Shown here: one piece after another, positions 17,772 through 30,067 of the stretch | How the letters are laid out: every line of letters begins with the position of its first letter | How positions within the stretch are numbered: the stretch's first letter is position 1 | NCBI RefSeq assembly: GCF_021491915.1 | Contig: NZ_CP090836.1 | Coordinates: forward strand, 2,280,501-2,344,500 | Reading direction: 5' to 3' | Source of the DNA: Paracoccus everestensis | Lineage (GTDB): Bacteria > Pseudomonadota > Alphaproteobacteria > Rhodobacterales > Rhodobacteraceae | Length of the DNA: 64,000 bases | Position numbers and translations under genes: made by a program | Notes under the pieces: generated by a model | Told to the model about the DNA's origin: nothing | The model's input: only the letters and a program-made list of their open reading frames with translations | Database searches by the model: none

Positions 17772-18089
17772 TCAGCCCGTCCAGCCCGGCTGGTCGGTCA
17801 AGGGGCGGCGCGGGGGCTGGCCGGATCGCCGCTGGACGCAGCGGTCATAAACCAGCGAGGGATCGCGCCCCATCAGGTAATCGCCCGACAGATCGACCGA
17901 GACGCTGCCAAAGCCGCGCGTGTCCCCGTCAAAGCCGGTGCCGACGCCCACGGCGACATTGGTGCGCGGGCGCACAGCCAGTTCGGCGTCACGCAGGCAG
18001 GTCAGTTCGGCCTGCTCGACCGGAACCGGGCCGCAGGCGGCCATGGTTCCGACGAAAGCCAAGGCCAGATGTCCCGCCCGCGCGCCCAT
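17772..18089 (-). CDS. Small putative lipoprotein
   Basis: A 105-residue product with a hydrophobic N-terminus (HLALAFVGTMAACG) that reads as a lipobox with Cys19. The mature part contains the segment VAVGVGTGFDGDTRGFGSVSVDLSGDYLMGRDP, a glycine-rich outer-membrane-like stretch. It is followed 4 bp later by the glycosyltransferase start on the same strand. No family assignment is possible from the sequence. Confidence 0.6.
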   Translation of the reverse strand: MGARAGHLALAFVGTMAACGPVPVEQAELTCLRDAELAVRPRTNVAVGVGTGFDGDTRGFGSVSVDLSGDYLMGRDPSLVYDRCVQRRSGQPPRRPLTDQPGWTG

Positions 18090-18093
18090 CAGG

Positions 18094-18459
18094 TCACGCC
18101 GTGCGCGCCGCCGCAGCGATGCACTGCGTGGTCGCGGGGCGCGAAACGATCGCCGCCACGCTGTCGGCCGTTCCCGTCACACCGGCGCGGGATGCCTGGG
18201 CAATGTCGATTAGTTCCGCCGTGGTGGCGTTGTTGACGACGCAATCGGTATAGGGCGCGACATTGGCGCCGGGCAGGCGCTTTTCCATTTCCGCGTTGAT
18301 GACCGTGCGGGCCACCTGGCGCGAGGCCGCGTCAAGCACGGTGGGCGTGGTGATCACGGATGGCGCCGTGGTGACGGTCGTGGCGGGCGGCATCGGGGCG
18401 ACGCAGCCGGCCAGCGTGGCGGCGGCAAGTCCAAGAACGGCGAAAGTCTGGAAACGCAT
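18094..18459 (-). CDS. Small putative lipoprotein after sdhA
   Basis: The 121-residue product begins [19 protein letters not shown], a clean lipoprotein signal with the acylated cysteine at residue 19. The mature protein has three further cysteines and an Ala/Thr-rich low-complexity start (APMPPATTVTTAPSVITT). Its ATG overlaps the sdhA stop (TGATG), so it is translated with sdhA. Function unknown; the coupling suggests a conserved Rhodobacterales addition rather than chance. Confidence 0.65.
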   Translation of the reverse strand: MRFQTFAVLGLAAATLAGCVAPMPPATTVTTAPSVITTPTVLDAASRQVARTVINAEMEKRLPGANVAPYTDCVVNNATTAELIDIAQASRAGVTGTADSVAAIVSRPATTQCIAAAARTA

Positions 18460-20261
18460 CAGTAAACCCTCTTTTTCGGAGCAATCTTCTTCAGGTCGAT
18501 CCCGCCATCTTCTTCTTTTGTCAAAGGGTCCAGATGGACGGGGCGGTAATCCAGTTTAACCGCGTTTCCATCCACCCATGCAAGCGAGTGCTTGCGCCAG
18601 TTGGCGTCGTCCCGCTCGGGCCAGTCTTCATGCGCATGGGCGCCCCGGCTTTCCTTGCGCGCCTCGGCGGCGACGATGGTCGCAAGCGCGTTGGGCATCA
18701 GGTTGGTCAGCTCCAGCGTTTCCATCAGATCCGTGTTCCAGATCAGGCCCCGGTCCGTGACGCGGATGTCGTCCATCTTGGTGGCGATGGCGGTCATCTT
18801 TTCGGCGCCCTCGGCCAGGGTCTTGTCGGTGCGGAACACCGCCGCGTCGGCCTGCATGGTGCGCTGCATCTCTAGGCGCAGGTCTGCGGTGGGCGTGCCG
18901 CCATTGGCGTGGCGCAACGCGTCAAAGCGCGCCAGAGCCTTGTCCACCTGTGCCTGGTTCGTCGCAGGGATATGACCTTCCCGGTCAACCACCTGCCCCG
19001 CGCGGATCGCAGCGGCGCGGCCAAAGACCACAAGGTCGATCAGGCTGTTCGATCCCAGGCGGTTCGCGCCATGCACGGACGCGCAGCCCGCCTCACCCAC
19101 GGCCATCAAGCCGGGGAAGATGGCGTCGGGGTTGTCGGCGGTCGGGTTCAGAACCTCGCCCCAGTAATTCGTCGGGATGCCGCCCATGTTGTAATGGACT
19201 GTCGGTAGGATCGGGATCGGCTGCTTGGTGACATCGACGCCCGCGAAAATCTTGGCCGATTCACTGATGCCGGGCAGCCGTTCGGCCAGGGCCTCGGGCG
19301 GCAGGTGCATCAGGTTCAGGTGCATGTGGTCCTTGTCGGGACCGACGCCCCGGCCTTCGCGAATCTCGATGGTGATGCAGCGGGAAACCACGTCCCGCGA
19401 CGCCAGATCCTTGTAGGTCGGCGCATAGCGTTCCATGAAACGCTCGCCTTCGGAGTTGGTCAGGTATCCGCCCTCGCCCCGCGCGCCTTCGGTGATGAGG
19501 CAGCCGGACCCATAGATGCCGGTCGGGTGGAACTGCACGAATTCCATGTCCTGCAAGGGCAGGCCCGCGCGCGCCACCATGCCGCCGCCGTCACCGGTGC
19601 AGGTATGGGCGGATGTCGCGCTGAAATAGGCGCGGCCATAGCCGCCGGTGGCCAGCACGACCATCTTGGCATTGAAGACGTGGATGGTGCCGTCGTCCAG
19701 CTTCCAGCAGACCACGCCCGTGCAGGCGCCGTCTGTGACGATCAGGTCGATGGCGAAATATTCGATGAAGAATTCCGCGTTGTTCTTCAGCGACTGGCCA
19801 TAAAGCGTGTGCAGGATCGCGTGGCCGGTGCGGTCGGCTGCGGCACAGGTCCGCTGAACCGGGGGGCCTTCGCCGTATTCGGTGGTGTGGCCGCCGAAGG
19901 GACGCTGATAGATCTTGCCCTCCTCGGTCCTGGAAAACGGCACGCCGTAATGTTCAAGTTCATAGACGGCCTTGGGCGCCTCGCGCGCGAGGTATTCCAT
20001 CGCGTCGGTGTCGCCCAGCCAGTCCGACCCCTTGACGGTGTCGTACATATGCCATTGCCAGCTGTCCGGCCCCATGTTCGACAGCGACGCGGCAATGCCG
20101 CCCTGGGCCGCGACGGTATGGGACCGCGTGGGGAAGACCTTGGTCACGCAGGCCGTGCGCAGGCCCTGTTCGGCCATGCCCAGCGTCGCGCGCAGGCCAG
20201 CCCCGCCCGCGCCCACCACGACCACGTCGTAATCATGCGTATGGATATCGTAAGCTGCCAT
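18459..20261 (-). CDS. sdhA: Succinate dehydrogenase flavoprotein subunit
   Basis: Oxidises succinate to fumarate using covalently bound FAD, on the cytoplasmic face of complex II. At 600 residues it is family length. The FAD dinucleotide fold [10 protein letters not shown] is near residue 17, and the FAD-linking histidine lies in [13 protein letters not shown] (about residue 47). The substrate-binding stretch [21 protein letters not shown] and the C-terminal RMDD-type region are intact. The start follows the sdhD stop by 7 bp. The order sdhC-D-A is the standard operon head. Confidence 0.97.
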   Translation of the reverse strand: MAAYDIHTHDYDVVVVGAGGAGLRATLGMAEQGLRTACVTKVFPTRSHTVAAQGGIAASLSNMGPDSWQWHMYDTVKGSDWLGDTDAMEYLAREAPKAVYELEHYGVPFSRTEEGKIYQRPFGGHTTEYGEGPPVQRTCAAADRTGHAILHTLYGQSLKNNAEFFIEYFAIDLIVTDGACTGVVCWKLDDGTIHVFNAKMVVLATGGYGRAYFSATSAHTCTGDGGGMVARAGLPLQDMEFVQFHPTGIYGSGCLITEGARGEGGYLTNSEGERFMERYAPTYKDLASRDVVSRCITIEIREGRGVGPDKDHMHLNLMHLPPEALAERLPGISESAKIFAGVDVTKQPIPILPTVHYNMGGIPTNYWGEVLNPTADNPDAIFPGLMAVGEAGCASVHGANRLGSNSLIDLVVFGRAAAIRAGQVVDREGHIPATNQAQVDKALARFDALRHANGGTPTADLRLEMQRTMQADAAVFRTDKTLAEGAEKMTAIATKMDDIRVTDRGLIWNTDLMETLELTNLMPNALATIVAAEARKESRGAHAHEDWPERDDANWRKHSLAWVDGNAVKLDYRPVHLDPLTKEEDGGIDLKKIAPKKRVY

Positions 20262-20268
20262 GTTGCCC

Positions 20269-20655
20269 TCAGATCGCGACGGTGATCAGCGTCATCTTGG
20301 CCAGCGCAAAGACCGCCGCCGCGATGACCGCCCAGGAAAAGACCACCGAGACGATGATCGCCACCTTGCGCGCCGTGTGTTGGAAATAATCGTCGATCAT
20401 GATCCGGGTGCCCTTGATGAAATGCACCATGCCCACGACGATGAACAGCGCCGTGATCAGCGCCGGATAGGGGCGGCCGAAATAGGCCACCAGTTCGGGA
20501 TGTGGCAGGCCGATGGCATTGCCGATGACCAGCATGAAGGCCGGGACCAGCAGCACCAGGGCGCAGGAGGTGACGGTCATGAACCAGTGGTCGGCCGTGC
20601 CGCTGTGGGCGGAACCCAGGCCCATGGCCGCCTTGCGGGGGGTGATATAGCGCAT
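20269..20655 (-). CDS. sdhD: Succinate dehydrogenase membrane anchor subunit SdhD
   Basis: A 128-residue protein with three membrane helices (about residues 25-48, 57-80 and 96-120) that anchors SdhAB and forms part of the quinone and heme b site with SdhC. The loop [16 protein letters not shown] resembles the quinone-site region of SdhD. I use the ATG at 20655, giving [13 protein letters not shown] start seven codons upstream is in frame but lacks support. It is 13 bp from the sdhC stop. Confidence 0.9.
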   Translation of the reverse strand: MRYITPRKAAMGLGSAHSGTADHWFMTVTSCALVLLVPAFMLVIGNAIGLPHPELVAYFGRPYPALITALFIVVGMVHFIKGTRIMIDDYFQHTARKVAIIVSVVFSWAVIAAAVFALAKMTLITVAI

Positions 20656-20668
20656 GGTTCGCGTTCCC

Positions 20669-21061
20669 TCAGGCAAAGAAGAACAGGATCAGGGACAAAA
20701 TCGTCAGCACGACCGATCCGATGATGATGGCCCAGCTTGCACGCTCGGCCTCCTCGATGCGCAGCAACTGGCCCGCGTCATAGAATAGGTGCCGGATGCC
20801 CGACAGCGTGTGGAACCACAGCGCCCAGGCCGACCCTGTCAGCACGATGAAACCGATCCAGGACCGCACCACCCAATCGGCGGCGGCGAATGCGCGGGGG
20901 CCGCTGACGGCGGCAGTCAGCCACCAGACCAGCAAAAGGATGCCCGCGACAAGCGCGTGCCCGGTGATCCGCGTCATGATCGAGGTGATCGCAGCCATGG
21001 GCATGCGATAAACCTGCATATGGGGGGAAAGCGGCCGGTTGCCCCGGTTCACATCGGCCAT
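20669..21061 (-). CDS. sdhC: Succinate dehydrogenase cytochrome b556 subunit SdhC
   Basis: The first gene of the sdh operon, a 130-residue three-helix membrane subunit. The motif NRPLSPHMQVYRMPMAAITSIMTRITG near the N-terminus matches the SdhC signature (RPLSPHLxIY, with the following S and R at the quinone site). The heme-ligand histidine is in HTLSGIRHLFYDAG. The start at 21061 is preceded by AAAGGAGCGCC at good spacing. The open frame extends 53 codons upstream but without family sequence. The probable promoter and operator lie within 21062-21283. Confidence 0.93.
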   Translation of the reverse strand: MADVNRGNRPLSPHMQVYRMPMAAITSIMTRITGHALVAGILLLVWWLTAAVSGPRAFAAADWVVRSWIGFIVLTGSAWALWFHTLSGIRHLFYDAGQLLRIEEAERASWAIIIGSVVLTILSLILFFFA

Positions 21062-21210
21062 GATGCGGCGCTCCTTTAAACGGTTGACCCGTCCCGTCGC
21101 AGGCAAGGCTGGCCTCGCGGGCTGGCGATTGGCGTGTGTTTGTCGGCATTTCTGGCATCTGTCACCCGCAGATACCAGAGGCGTCTGTGATTTTCCGCGC
21201 TTTCCGGACT

Positions 21211-21243
21211 TTGTGATCACGACCTACGGGCGTGTGATCACAA
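21211..21243. promoter_or_regulatory. Double palindrome upstream of sdhC (candidate TCA operator, copy 1)
   Basis: TTGTGATCAC (21211-21220) and its inverse GTGATCACAA (21234-21243) are separated by 13 bp. Each half contains the self-complementary TGATCA. An element with the same halves and the same 13-bp spacing lies upstream of sucC (26365-26397). It ends 150 bp before the sdhC start, inside the only intergenic region of the sdh operon. Two 10-bp palindromic sites about two helical turns apart suggest a dimer-of-dimers regulator. The regulator is not identified. Confidence 0.7.
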
Positions 21244-21283
21244 CGGATGCTGCGGATGCGAGATGACCCGAGTCGCCCGGCCG

Positions 21284-22318
21284 TCAAACCGGCATCAGTG
21301 CCCAGTAATCCAGGTCCAGCAGAACTTCGGGACGATAACGCCCGTCGCCATCCTTCAATGCGAATGCACCGCTGTCGCCTTTGGTCGCGACCAGCCGCAG
21401 CCGGATCGCACCGACGCCGAGCGCATCGGTTTCGGCCTTGTCCAGCACCTCGGACCATGCGCGCAGGGTATCGCCGGCGAAACAGGGGTTGGCATGGGCG
21501 CCGCCGTTCAGCGCCACGATCATCTGCGCATTGGCAAGCCCGTTGAAGGACAATGCGCGGGCCATGCTGATGACATGGCCGCCATAGACCAGCCGCTTGC
21601 CATCCTTGCGATTGGTGGCGTCGAAATGGACCTTGGCGGTGTTCTGCCACAGGCGGGTGGCCAGCATATGCTCGGCCTCCTCGATGGTGACGCCGTCCAC
21701 ATGGTCGATCTTTTCGCCGATGTCATAGTCACCCCAGCGATGCGGTTCGCCCGCAAGCTCGAAATCATAGCCGGTGAAGTCCAATCCTTCGGGGATCACC
21801 AGATCCTCGGGCGCCACCACCGGCGGCAGGTTGGGCGTCACCGTTTCCGGCGCGGGGGCTGCCGCGTCGCGCTTGCGCACCATCACCCAGCGGACGTATT
21901 CCAGTACGGGTTCGTCCATCTGGTTCAGGCCGCGCGTCCGCACCCAGACCACGCCCGACGTGCCGTTCGAGTTCTGCTTCAGCCCGATCACCTGCGACTC
22001 CGACCGCAGCGTGTCGCCTGGCCAGACCGGCGCCAGCCAGCGGCCCTGGGCATAGCCCAGGTTTGCCACCGCGTTCAGGCTGACATCGGGAACGGTCTTG
22101 CCAAAAACGATGTGAAAGGCCAGCAGGTCGTCCAGGGGACTGCTTTCCAACCCGCAATTCGACGCGAATTCGTCGCTGGAATACAGCGCATGGCGCGCGG
22201 GATAAAGCGCGTGGTACAGCGCCCGTTCCCCTTCCGCCACGGTGCGCGGAACGGCGTGGCGGATCACCTGGCCCAGGCGGTAATCCTCGAAGAAGCGGCC
22301 CGGATTGGTCTTGGTCAT
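21284..22318 (-). CDS. mch: Mesaconyl-CoA hydratase (MaoC-like), ethylmalonyl-CoA pathway
   Basis: The 344-residue protein has two hot-dog (MaoC-like) halves and begins KTNPGRFFEDYRLGQVIRH, close to the Rhodobacter mesaconyl-CoA hydratase as I recall it. It would interconvert mesaconyl-C1-CoA and beta-methylmalyl-CoA in acetyl-CoA assimilation. Recognisable pieces are SSPLDDLLAFHIVFGKTVPDVSLNAVANLGYA and the second-half hydratase segment RLVYGGHVISMARALSFNG. The 3' neighbour is a DUF1737 gene overlapping by ATGA, and a malyl-CoA thioesterase gene lies three genes upstream on the same strand, which supports the pathway assignment. A generic MaoC dehydratase remains possible. Confidence 0.85.
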   Translation of the reverse strand: MTKTNPGRFFEDYRLGQVIRHAVPRTVAEGERALYHALYPARHALYSSDEFASNCGLESSPLDDLLAFHIVFGKTVPDVSLNAVANLGYAQGRWLAPVWPGDTLRSESQVIGLKQNSNGTSGVVWVRTRGLNQMDEPVLEYVRWVMVRKRDAAAPAPETVTPNLPPVVAPEDLVIPEGLDFTGYDFELAGEPHRWGDYDIGEKIDHVDGVTIEEAEHMLATRLWQNTAKVHFDATNRKDGKRLVYGGHVISMARALSFNGLANAQMIVALNGGAHANPCFAGDTLRAWSEVLDKAETDALGVGAIRLRLVATKGDSGAFALKDGDGRYRPEVLLDLDYWALMPV

Positions 22319-22521
22319 TGCTGCCCCAGCTTCATGTCGGGATGGTATTCGGCCTGGACCTGCTTGGTGACGGCCTGGCCCATGCGCATGACGCCCTTGA
22401 CCGGATCAAAGGCCATCGAGGGGCTGCCATGCAGCGACCACCCCTTGGACAGCGCCTCGCTGACGCGGTGGCAGAACTGGACGGTGTCGTCCTCGGTGAT
22501 GCAGCGGTAAAGGGTGGTCAC
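22315..22521 (-). CDS. DUF1737 protein
   Basis: A 68-residue soluble protein matching the DUF1737 pattern: YRCITEDDTVQFCHRV then ALSKGWSLHGSPSMAFD. These small proteins have no established function. It precedes mch in transcription and overlaps it by ATGA, so it is in the same minus-strand operon as NnrU. Confidence 0.8.
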   Translation of the reverse strand: MTTLYRCITEDDTVQFCHRVSEALSKGWSLHGSPSMAFDPVKGVMRMGQAVTKQVQAEYHPDMKLGQQ

Positions 22522-22522
22522 G

Positions 22523-23071
22523 TCAGCCTCCGAATGGCCAGGGTCCGATCCAGCCGTGGATCAGGCCCACGACCAGCATGACGACGACCGCGCCCACGGC
22601 CGCCATGATTTCCTTGCGCGCGGGGAACGGCCCCGTGCGGCGCTTCCAGGCACCCGCCCGGTTCAGCAACATAATTTCGACAAGCGCCCAGACCAGCAGC
22701 CCGCCGAACAGGACAAACGAAGCCAGATCGCCGTTCACCAGCAGATGCGCGACCGCCCAGAGCGAGAAGCCCGTCAGTTGCGGATGACGGATCCAGGCGG
22801 TGACGCGCGTTCCCATCCCGTCCGCTGCGTAAAGATAAAAGGCCAGCAGCATCAGCAGGTTGTTAATGCCCGTCGTTGCAGGCGACCTGCCCCACCAGAC
22901 CGGGCCCTCTGCCTGCCCATAGCCCCGCGCCATCATGAAAACCGACAGCACCAGCAGGACCGCGACCAGCCCCTTGCCTTTGTCGCCCAGGGCGGCGCGG
23001 CGTTCGGGGGCGACGCGCTTGAACAGATGCGCCGCCCACCAGAGCACAACGCCCGAAATCAGCAGAACCAT
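22523..23071 (-). CDS. NnrU family membrane protein
   Basis: A 182-residue polytopic protein with about five hydrophobic helices. The diagnostic region is WIRHPQLTGFSLWAVAHLLVNGDLASFVLFGGLLVWAL, typical of the NnrU family. NnrU was named for its link to nitric oxide reductase expression in denitrifiers, but its biochemical role is unsettled. The stop is 1 bp from the DUF1737 start, so the genes are co-transcribed. No nor or nir genes are present in the window, so a denitrification role is not shown here. Confidence 0.85.
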   Translation of the reverse strand: MVLLISGVVLWWAAHLFKRVAPERRAALGDKGKGLVAVLLVLSVFMMARGYGQAEGPVWWGRSPATTGINNLLMLLAFYLYAADGMGTRVTAWIRHPQLTGFSLWAVAHLLVNGDLASFVLFGGLLVWALVEIMLLNRAGAWKRRTGPFPARKEIMAAVGAVVVMLVVGLIHGWIGPWPFGG

Positions 23072-23113
23072 CTGGCTTTCCCCTCGCTGGATATGTTGGC
23101 GGCCACCCTGCCC

Positions 23114-25882
<2,769 letters not shown>

Positions 25883-25903
25883 TCGGCTCCGCACAAGTCT
25901 GGC

Positions 25904-25930
25904 AAGGCGCGTCCCCGGGGGCGCGCCTTT
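25904..25930 (+). terminator. Terminator after mdh
   Basis: AAGGCGCG pairs with CGCGCCTT around a loop containing CCCCGGGGG, followed by TT. It sits 21 bp after the mdh stop. The T run is short, so termination may be partial. Confidence 0.65.
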
Positions 25931-25998
25931 GCATTTGATGATGTTCATCTTTCCGGTTCCGATGTAGCATTCGCAGGGTAGTTGAACCGGAGGCGACA

Positions 25999-26334
25999 AT
26001 GACCCGAACCGTCCTGCCTGCTGCCCTTCTGTCTGCCCTTCTGATCGGTGCCTGCTCGGCGCCCCCCACCAGCCCGCGCCCGACCGACCAGTTGCCCTTC
26101 ATGGGCACATGGGACTGCGGAACCACGGTGATGACCTTCACCCCGGATAGTTATCAGCCGTCGAACACCACGCTGCCGATCAAGATCAGCAAGTTCTCGA
26201 CCCAGAACCGGGTCACCACCATGACGCTGGCGGACGGGGCGGTGATCCAGGTGCAGTGGCAGAACGACAACCGCATCAACTGGATGTCCGAAAGCACCGG
26301 CGACAGCCTTAGCTGTTCCCGGGTCGCAGGGTAA
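25999..26334 (+). CDS. Small hypothetical lipoprotein
   Basis: A 111-residue product beginning MTRTVLPAALLSALLIGACS, a lipoprotein signal peptide with the acylated Cys19. The mature part is a compact, probably beta-rich domain with MGTWDCGTTVMTFTPDSY and QNDNRINWMSES, ending in CSRV. The fold resembles small outer-membrane-anchored beta-barrel lipoproteins, but no family can be named. It lies between mdh and the sucC operator on the same strand. Confidence 0.65.
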   Translation: MTRTVLPAALLSALLIGACSAPPTSPRPTDQLPFMGTWDCGTTVMTFTPDSYQPSNTTLPIKISKFSTQNRVTTMTLADGAVIQVQWQNDNRINWMSESTGDSLSCSRVAG

Positions 26335-26364
26335 ATCGTTAAGCGAATCCTGACTTCTGGACCT

Positions 26365-26397
26365 TTGTGATCACGGCTTTTCCGGCTGTGATCACAA
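26365..26397. promoter_or_regulatory. Double palindrome upstream of sucC (candidate TCA operator, copy 2)
   Basis: TTGTGATCAC (26365-26374) and GTGATCACAA (26388-26397) are separated by 13 bp, exactly as in the element before sdhC. The 110 bp down to the sucC ATG would hold the promoter. The identical half-sites and spacing at two TCA operons make a shared regulator likely. In Rhodobacter sphaeroides the GntR-type AkgR activates TCA genes, and I name it only as a candidate because I do not recall its binding motif. Confidence 0.72.
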
Positions 26398-26506
26398 TAA
26401 GCGACTTCTTGCCCCTTTCCGGGCTTTTCCTGCAAAATCGTTTCCTGACCTGCCCTTGATATGGCAAGACCCCGGCAAATCTGTCGAACCGAAAAAGGGG
26501 GTCAGG

Positions 26507-27700
<1,194 letters not shown>

Positions 27701-27705
27701 ACCGC

Positions 27706-27763
27706 AGGGTGCGTGGTTTCACGCACCTTCCCCTGAGCATTGGTGCGTGAAACCACGCACCCT
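27706..27763. repeat. Perfect 22-bp inverted repeat between sucC and sucD
   Basis: The arms at 27706-27727 and 27742-27763 are exact inverse copies, around a 14-base spacer. Each arm contains GGTGCGTG-GTTT-CACGCACC or its inverse, so each arm can also fold on itself. The form is that of REP/BIME-like bacterial intergenic repeats. It lies within the operon, so it could reduce readthrough or stabilise the sucC end of the mRNA. Confidence 0.8.
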
Positions 27764-27782
27764 ACGTCAAGGAAAGCCTTCA

Positions 27783-28667
27783 ATGGCCGTTCTCGTTAAC
27801 AAAGACACCAAAGTCATCTGCCAGGGGATCACCGGGTCCCAGGGCACCTTCCACACCGAACAGGCGATCGCCTATGGCACGCAGATGGTCGGCGGCGTGA
27901 CGCCCGGCAAGGGCGGCAGCGAACACCTGGGCTTGCCGGTCTTCAACTCGGTCCACGAGGCCGTGGCGAAAACCGGCGCCACCGCGTCGGCAATCTATGT
28001 CCCGCCCCCCTTCGCGGCGGATTCGATCCTGGAAGCCATCGACGCGGAAATCCCGCTGATCGTCTGCATCACCGAAGGCATCCCGGTGCTGGACATGATG
28101 CGCGTCAAGCGCGCCCTCCAGGGGTCGCAGTCGCGCCTGATCGGGCCGAACTGCCCCGGCATCATGACGCCGGACGAATGCAAGATCGGCATCATGCCGG
28201 GTTCCATCTTCCGCCGCGGCAGCGTCGGCGTCGTGTCGCGTTCGGGCACCCTGACCTATGAAGCCGTCAAGCAGACCTCGGACGTGGGCTTGGGCCAGTC
28301 GAGCGCGGTTGGCATCGGCGGCGATCCCATCAAGGGGATGGAACATATCGACGTGCTGCGGATGTTCCTGGACGACGACGAGACCACCTCGATCATCATG
28401 ATCGGAGAGATAGGCGGTTCGGCCGAGGAAGAAGCGGCCGAGTTCCTGGCCGAGCAGAAGAAAAAGGGCCGCTGGAAGCCGACCGCAGGCTTCATCGCAG
28501 GCCGCACCGCGCCTCCGGGCCGTCGCATGGGCCATGCCGGCGCGATCGTGTCGGGCGGCAAGGGCGATGCGGAGTCCAAGATCGAGGCGATGAAGCGCGC
28601 AGGCATCGTCGTGGCCGACAGCCCGGCAGGCCTGGGCGAGGCCGTGCTGAAGGCCATCAAGGCCTGA
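27783..28667 (+). CDS. sucD: Succinate-CoA ligase alpha subunit
   Basis: The CoA-binding subunit of succinyl-CoA synthetase. The 294-residue protein begins [27 protein letters not shown], with the CoA-binding fold, and carries the CoA segment [21 protein letters not shown]. The phosphohistidine lies in [20 protein letters not shown] near residue 250. I choose the ATG at 27783, preceded by AAGGAAAGC. sucC lies just upstream, and three small lipoprotein genes follow before sucA. Confidence 0.98.
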   Translation: MAVLVNKDTKVICQGITGSQGTFHTEQAIAYGTQMVGGVTPGKGGSEHLGLPVFNSVHEAVAKTGATASAIYVPPPFAADSILEAIDAEIPLIVCITEGIPVLDMMRVKRALQGSQSRLIGPNCPGIMTPDECKIGIMPGSIFRRGSVGVVSRSGTLTYEAVKQTSDVGLGQSSAVGIGGDPIKGMEHIDVLRMFLDDDETTSIIMIGEIGGSAEEEAAEFLAEQKKKGRWKPTAGFIAGRTAPPGRRMGHAGAIVSGGKGDAESKIEAMKRAGIVVADSPAGLGEAVLKAIKA

Positions 28668-28738
28668 CGCAACCCCCGGCGCGGCGCGCGCGTTCCCCCC
28701 AGAGAGAGCAACCGCTCTGTAACCACAGGAGAATCAAG

Positions 28739-29086
28739 ATGAAGATGCTTTCCGCGACCATCATCGCCTCGACTGTCGTTCTGGGGGCCTGCGCGCCCGA
28801 GCCGATCACGCGCGTCGAAACGACCGTGACGGTGGATTCGGTCCCGAGCGCCGCGCTTGGCGCGGCGACGGGCCTGCCTGCGGACGCCGTCGTCGCCGCC
28901 TCGCGCACGGGCAACCAGTACACGGTGTTCTATCGCGGGGACGCGGTGACCGCCGACCAGGTGGCCGCCGCGCCCGCGATCATCTGTTCGAACACGGCCT
29001 CGCAGGTCTTTTCCGCCGAGGCGGTGGATACCTCTGCCCCGCAGTTCGGCGGTGGCGTGCAAAGGATGACCGTCACCTGTGCGTGA
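28739..29086 (+). CDS. Small lipoprotein of the suc cluster, paralogue 1
   Basis: The 115-residue product has the lipoprotein signal MKMLSATIIASTVVLGACA with Cys18. Its mature half contains ASRTGNQYTVFYRGDAV, then AAPAIICSN, and ends with a Cys in MTVTCA. The same order is seen in the next two genes, so the three are probably tandem paralogues. A strong CAGGAG ribosome-binding sequence precedes the ATG. Function unknown; the shared spacing of two cysteines suggests a disulfide in the periplasm. Confidence 0.68.
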   Translation: MKMLSATIIASTVVLGACAPEPITRVETTVTVDSVPSAALGAATGLPADAVVAASRTGNQYTVFYRGDAVTADQVAAAPAIICSNTASQVFSAEAVDTSAPQFGGGVQRMTVTCA

Positions 29087-29147
29087 CGCGGTTTGAAAGC
29101 CGGTGCCTCCGACATAGGTATGGGGCACCGGAAACCAGGGGGATGAT

Positions 29148-29546
29148 GTGGACGACCAGCCGCAGCGTGCAGCAGCCAGACCTTTGGACGGGGCACCGGC
29201 CCGGACCGGCGGCTGCATGGCGCCCTTGTCGCTGGCCGCCCTTCTGGCGCTGACCGCCTGCGGTCGCGCGCCCACCGACGACATCCTGCGCGGCGGCATC
29301 CCCGCCATGACGAACCTGCACCAGGCCAGCACCCTGCCCCTGGACTCCGTGCGCACCGTGGCACGGCGCGATTTCGGCTGGCGGCTGATCTATCACCCTG
29401 CCCGCGCGCCCGCTGGCGCCGACCAGGGCGCGGCCCGCGCGCTGTGCGGGCTGGAACGCCGCGCAGTGGCGCGGATCGAACGCATCCCGCGCGTGGATCC
29501 CTATGCCGATCCCGGCGCGGCCATCATCGACGTTTATTGTGCCTGA
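29148..29546 (+). CDS. Small lipoprotein of the suc cluster, paralogue 2
   Basis: From a GTG start at 29148, preceded by AGGGGG, this gives 132 residues. A shorter start at 29217 would begin directly with the lipobox region MAPLSLAALLALTACG. The mature part has LHQAS, then GWRLIYHPARAP, an LCGLERR cysteine and a terminal VYCA, the same layout as its neighbours. It is the most diverged of the three. A small hairpin (CCGGTGCC/GGCACCGG, 29100-29131) lies just upstream. Confidence 0.6.
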   Translation: MDDQPQRAAARPLDGAPARTGGCMAPLSLAALLALTACGRAPTDDILRGGIPAMTNLHQASTLPLDSVRTVARRDFGWRLIYHPARAPAGADQGAARALCGLERRAVARIERIPRVDPYADPGAAIIDVYCA

Positions 29547-29553
29547 GGCGGTC

Positions 29554-30021
29554 ATGACATCCAGAATTCCAGCGGCCAGTTTCCGCAACCTGCCCCGGCT
29601 TTCCGCCCTTCTTGCGGTTTGTGCCCTGACGGCCTGCATGGCACCGGCCGAGGGGCCGGCCCCGGCTCCCACCCCGGCGGCCCCCGCCGCCCCTGCCCTG
29701 CCGCGCGCCATGGCGCCCGCTGCACCCGTCGCCCCGCCTGTCGCGGCACCGGCGGCGCCCGCCGCCGTGCCCACCGGCCCCGTGGATGGCCGCACCGGGT
29801 TGCACCAGGCCTCGGTGATTGCAGTCAGCGGCGACGCGGACAGCCGCTTCACCGTGCTGTTCCGCCCCGCCCAGACAGACGTCTCCAAGGTCGAGGCCGC
29901 GCCCGCGCAGCTTTGCCGCAGCGCCGGGCGCGACCTGGACAGCAGCCGCACCAACAAGCCGGGCGCGGGCAGCGCGATGCCCGGCGTCCAGATGATGATC
30001 GTCACCTGCACTGCCGCGTGA
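29554..30021 (+). CDS. Small Pro/Ala-rich lipoprotein of the suc cluster, paralogue 3
   Basis: The 155-residue product has a signal ending ALTACM, with the acylated Cys near residue 28. A Pro/Ala-rich linker of about 55 residues follows, then the conserved domain: GLHQASVIAVSGDADSRFTVLFRPAQTD, AAPAQLCRSAG, and a C-terminal MMIVTCTAA. This is the clearest match to paralogue 1. Its stop is 46 bp before sucA, so it could be co-transcribed with sucA. Role unknown. Confidence 0.65.
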   Translation: MTSRIPAASFRNLPRLSALLAVCALTACMAPAEGPAPAPTPAAPAAPALPRAMAPAAPVAPPVAAPAAPAAVPTGPVDGRTGLHQASVIAVSGDADSRFTVLFRPAQTDVSKVEAAPAQLCRSAGRDLDSSRTNKPGAGSAMPGVQMMIVTCTAA

Positions 30022-30067
30022 TGCGGCCCCAACCCGTTCCCCCATTGCGTCAAGGACGCGAGACACA

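Noticed and set aside
26345..26397. CRP site upstream of sucC
   Set aside because: A CRP site needs TGTGA-N6-TCACA. Here TGTGA and TCACA are directly joined, so the palindrome has a different geometry.
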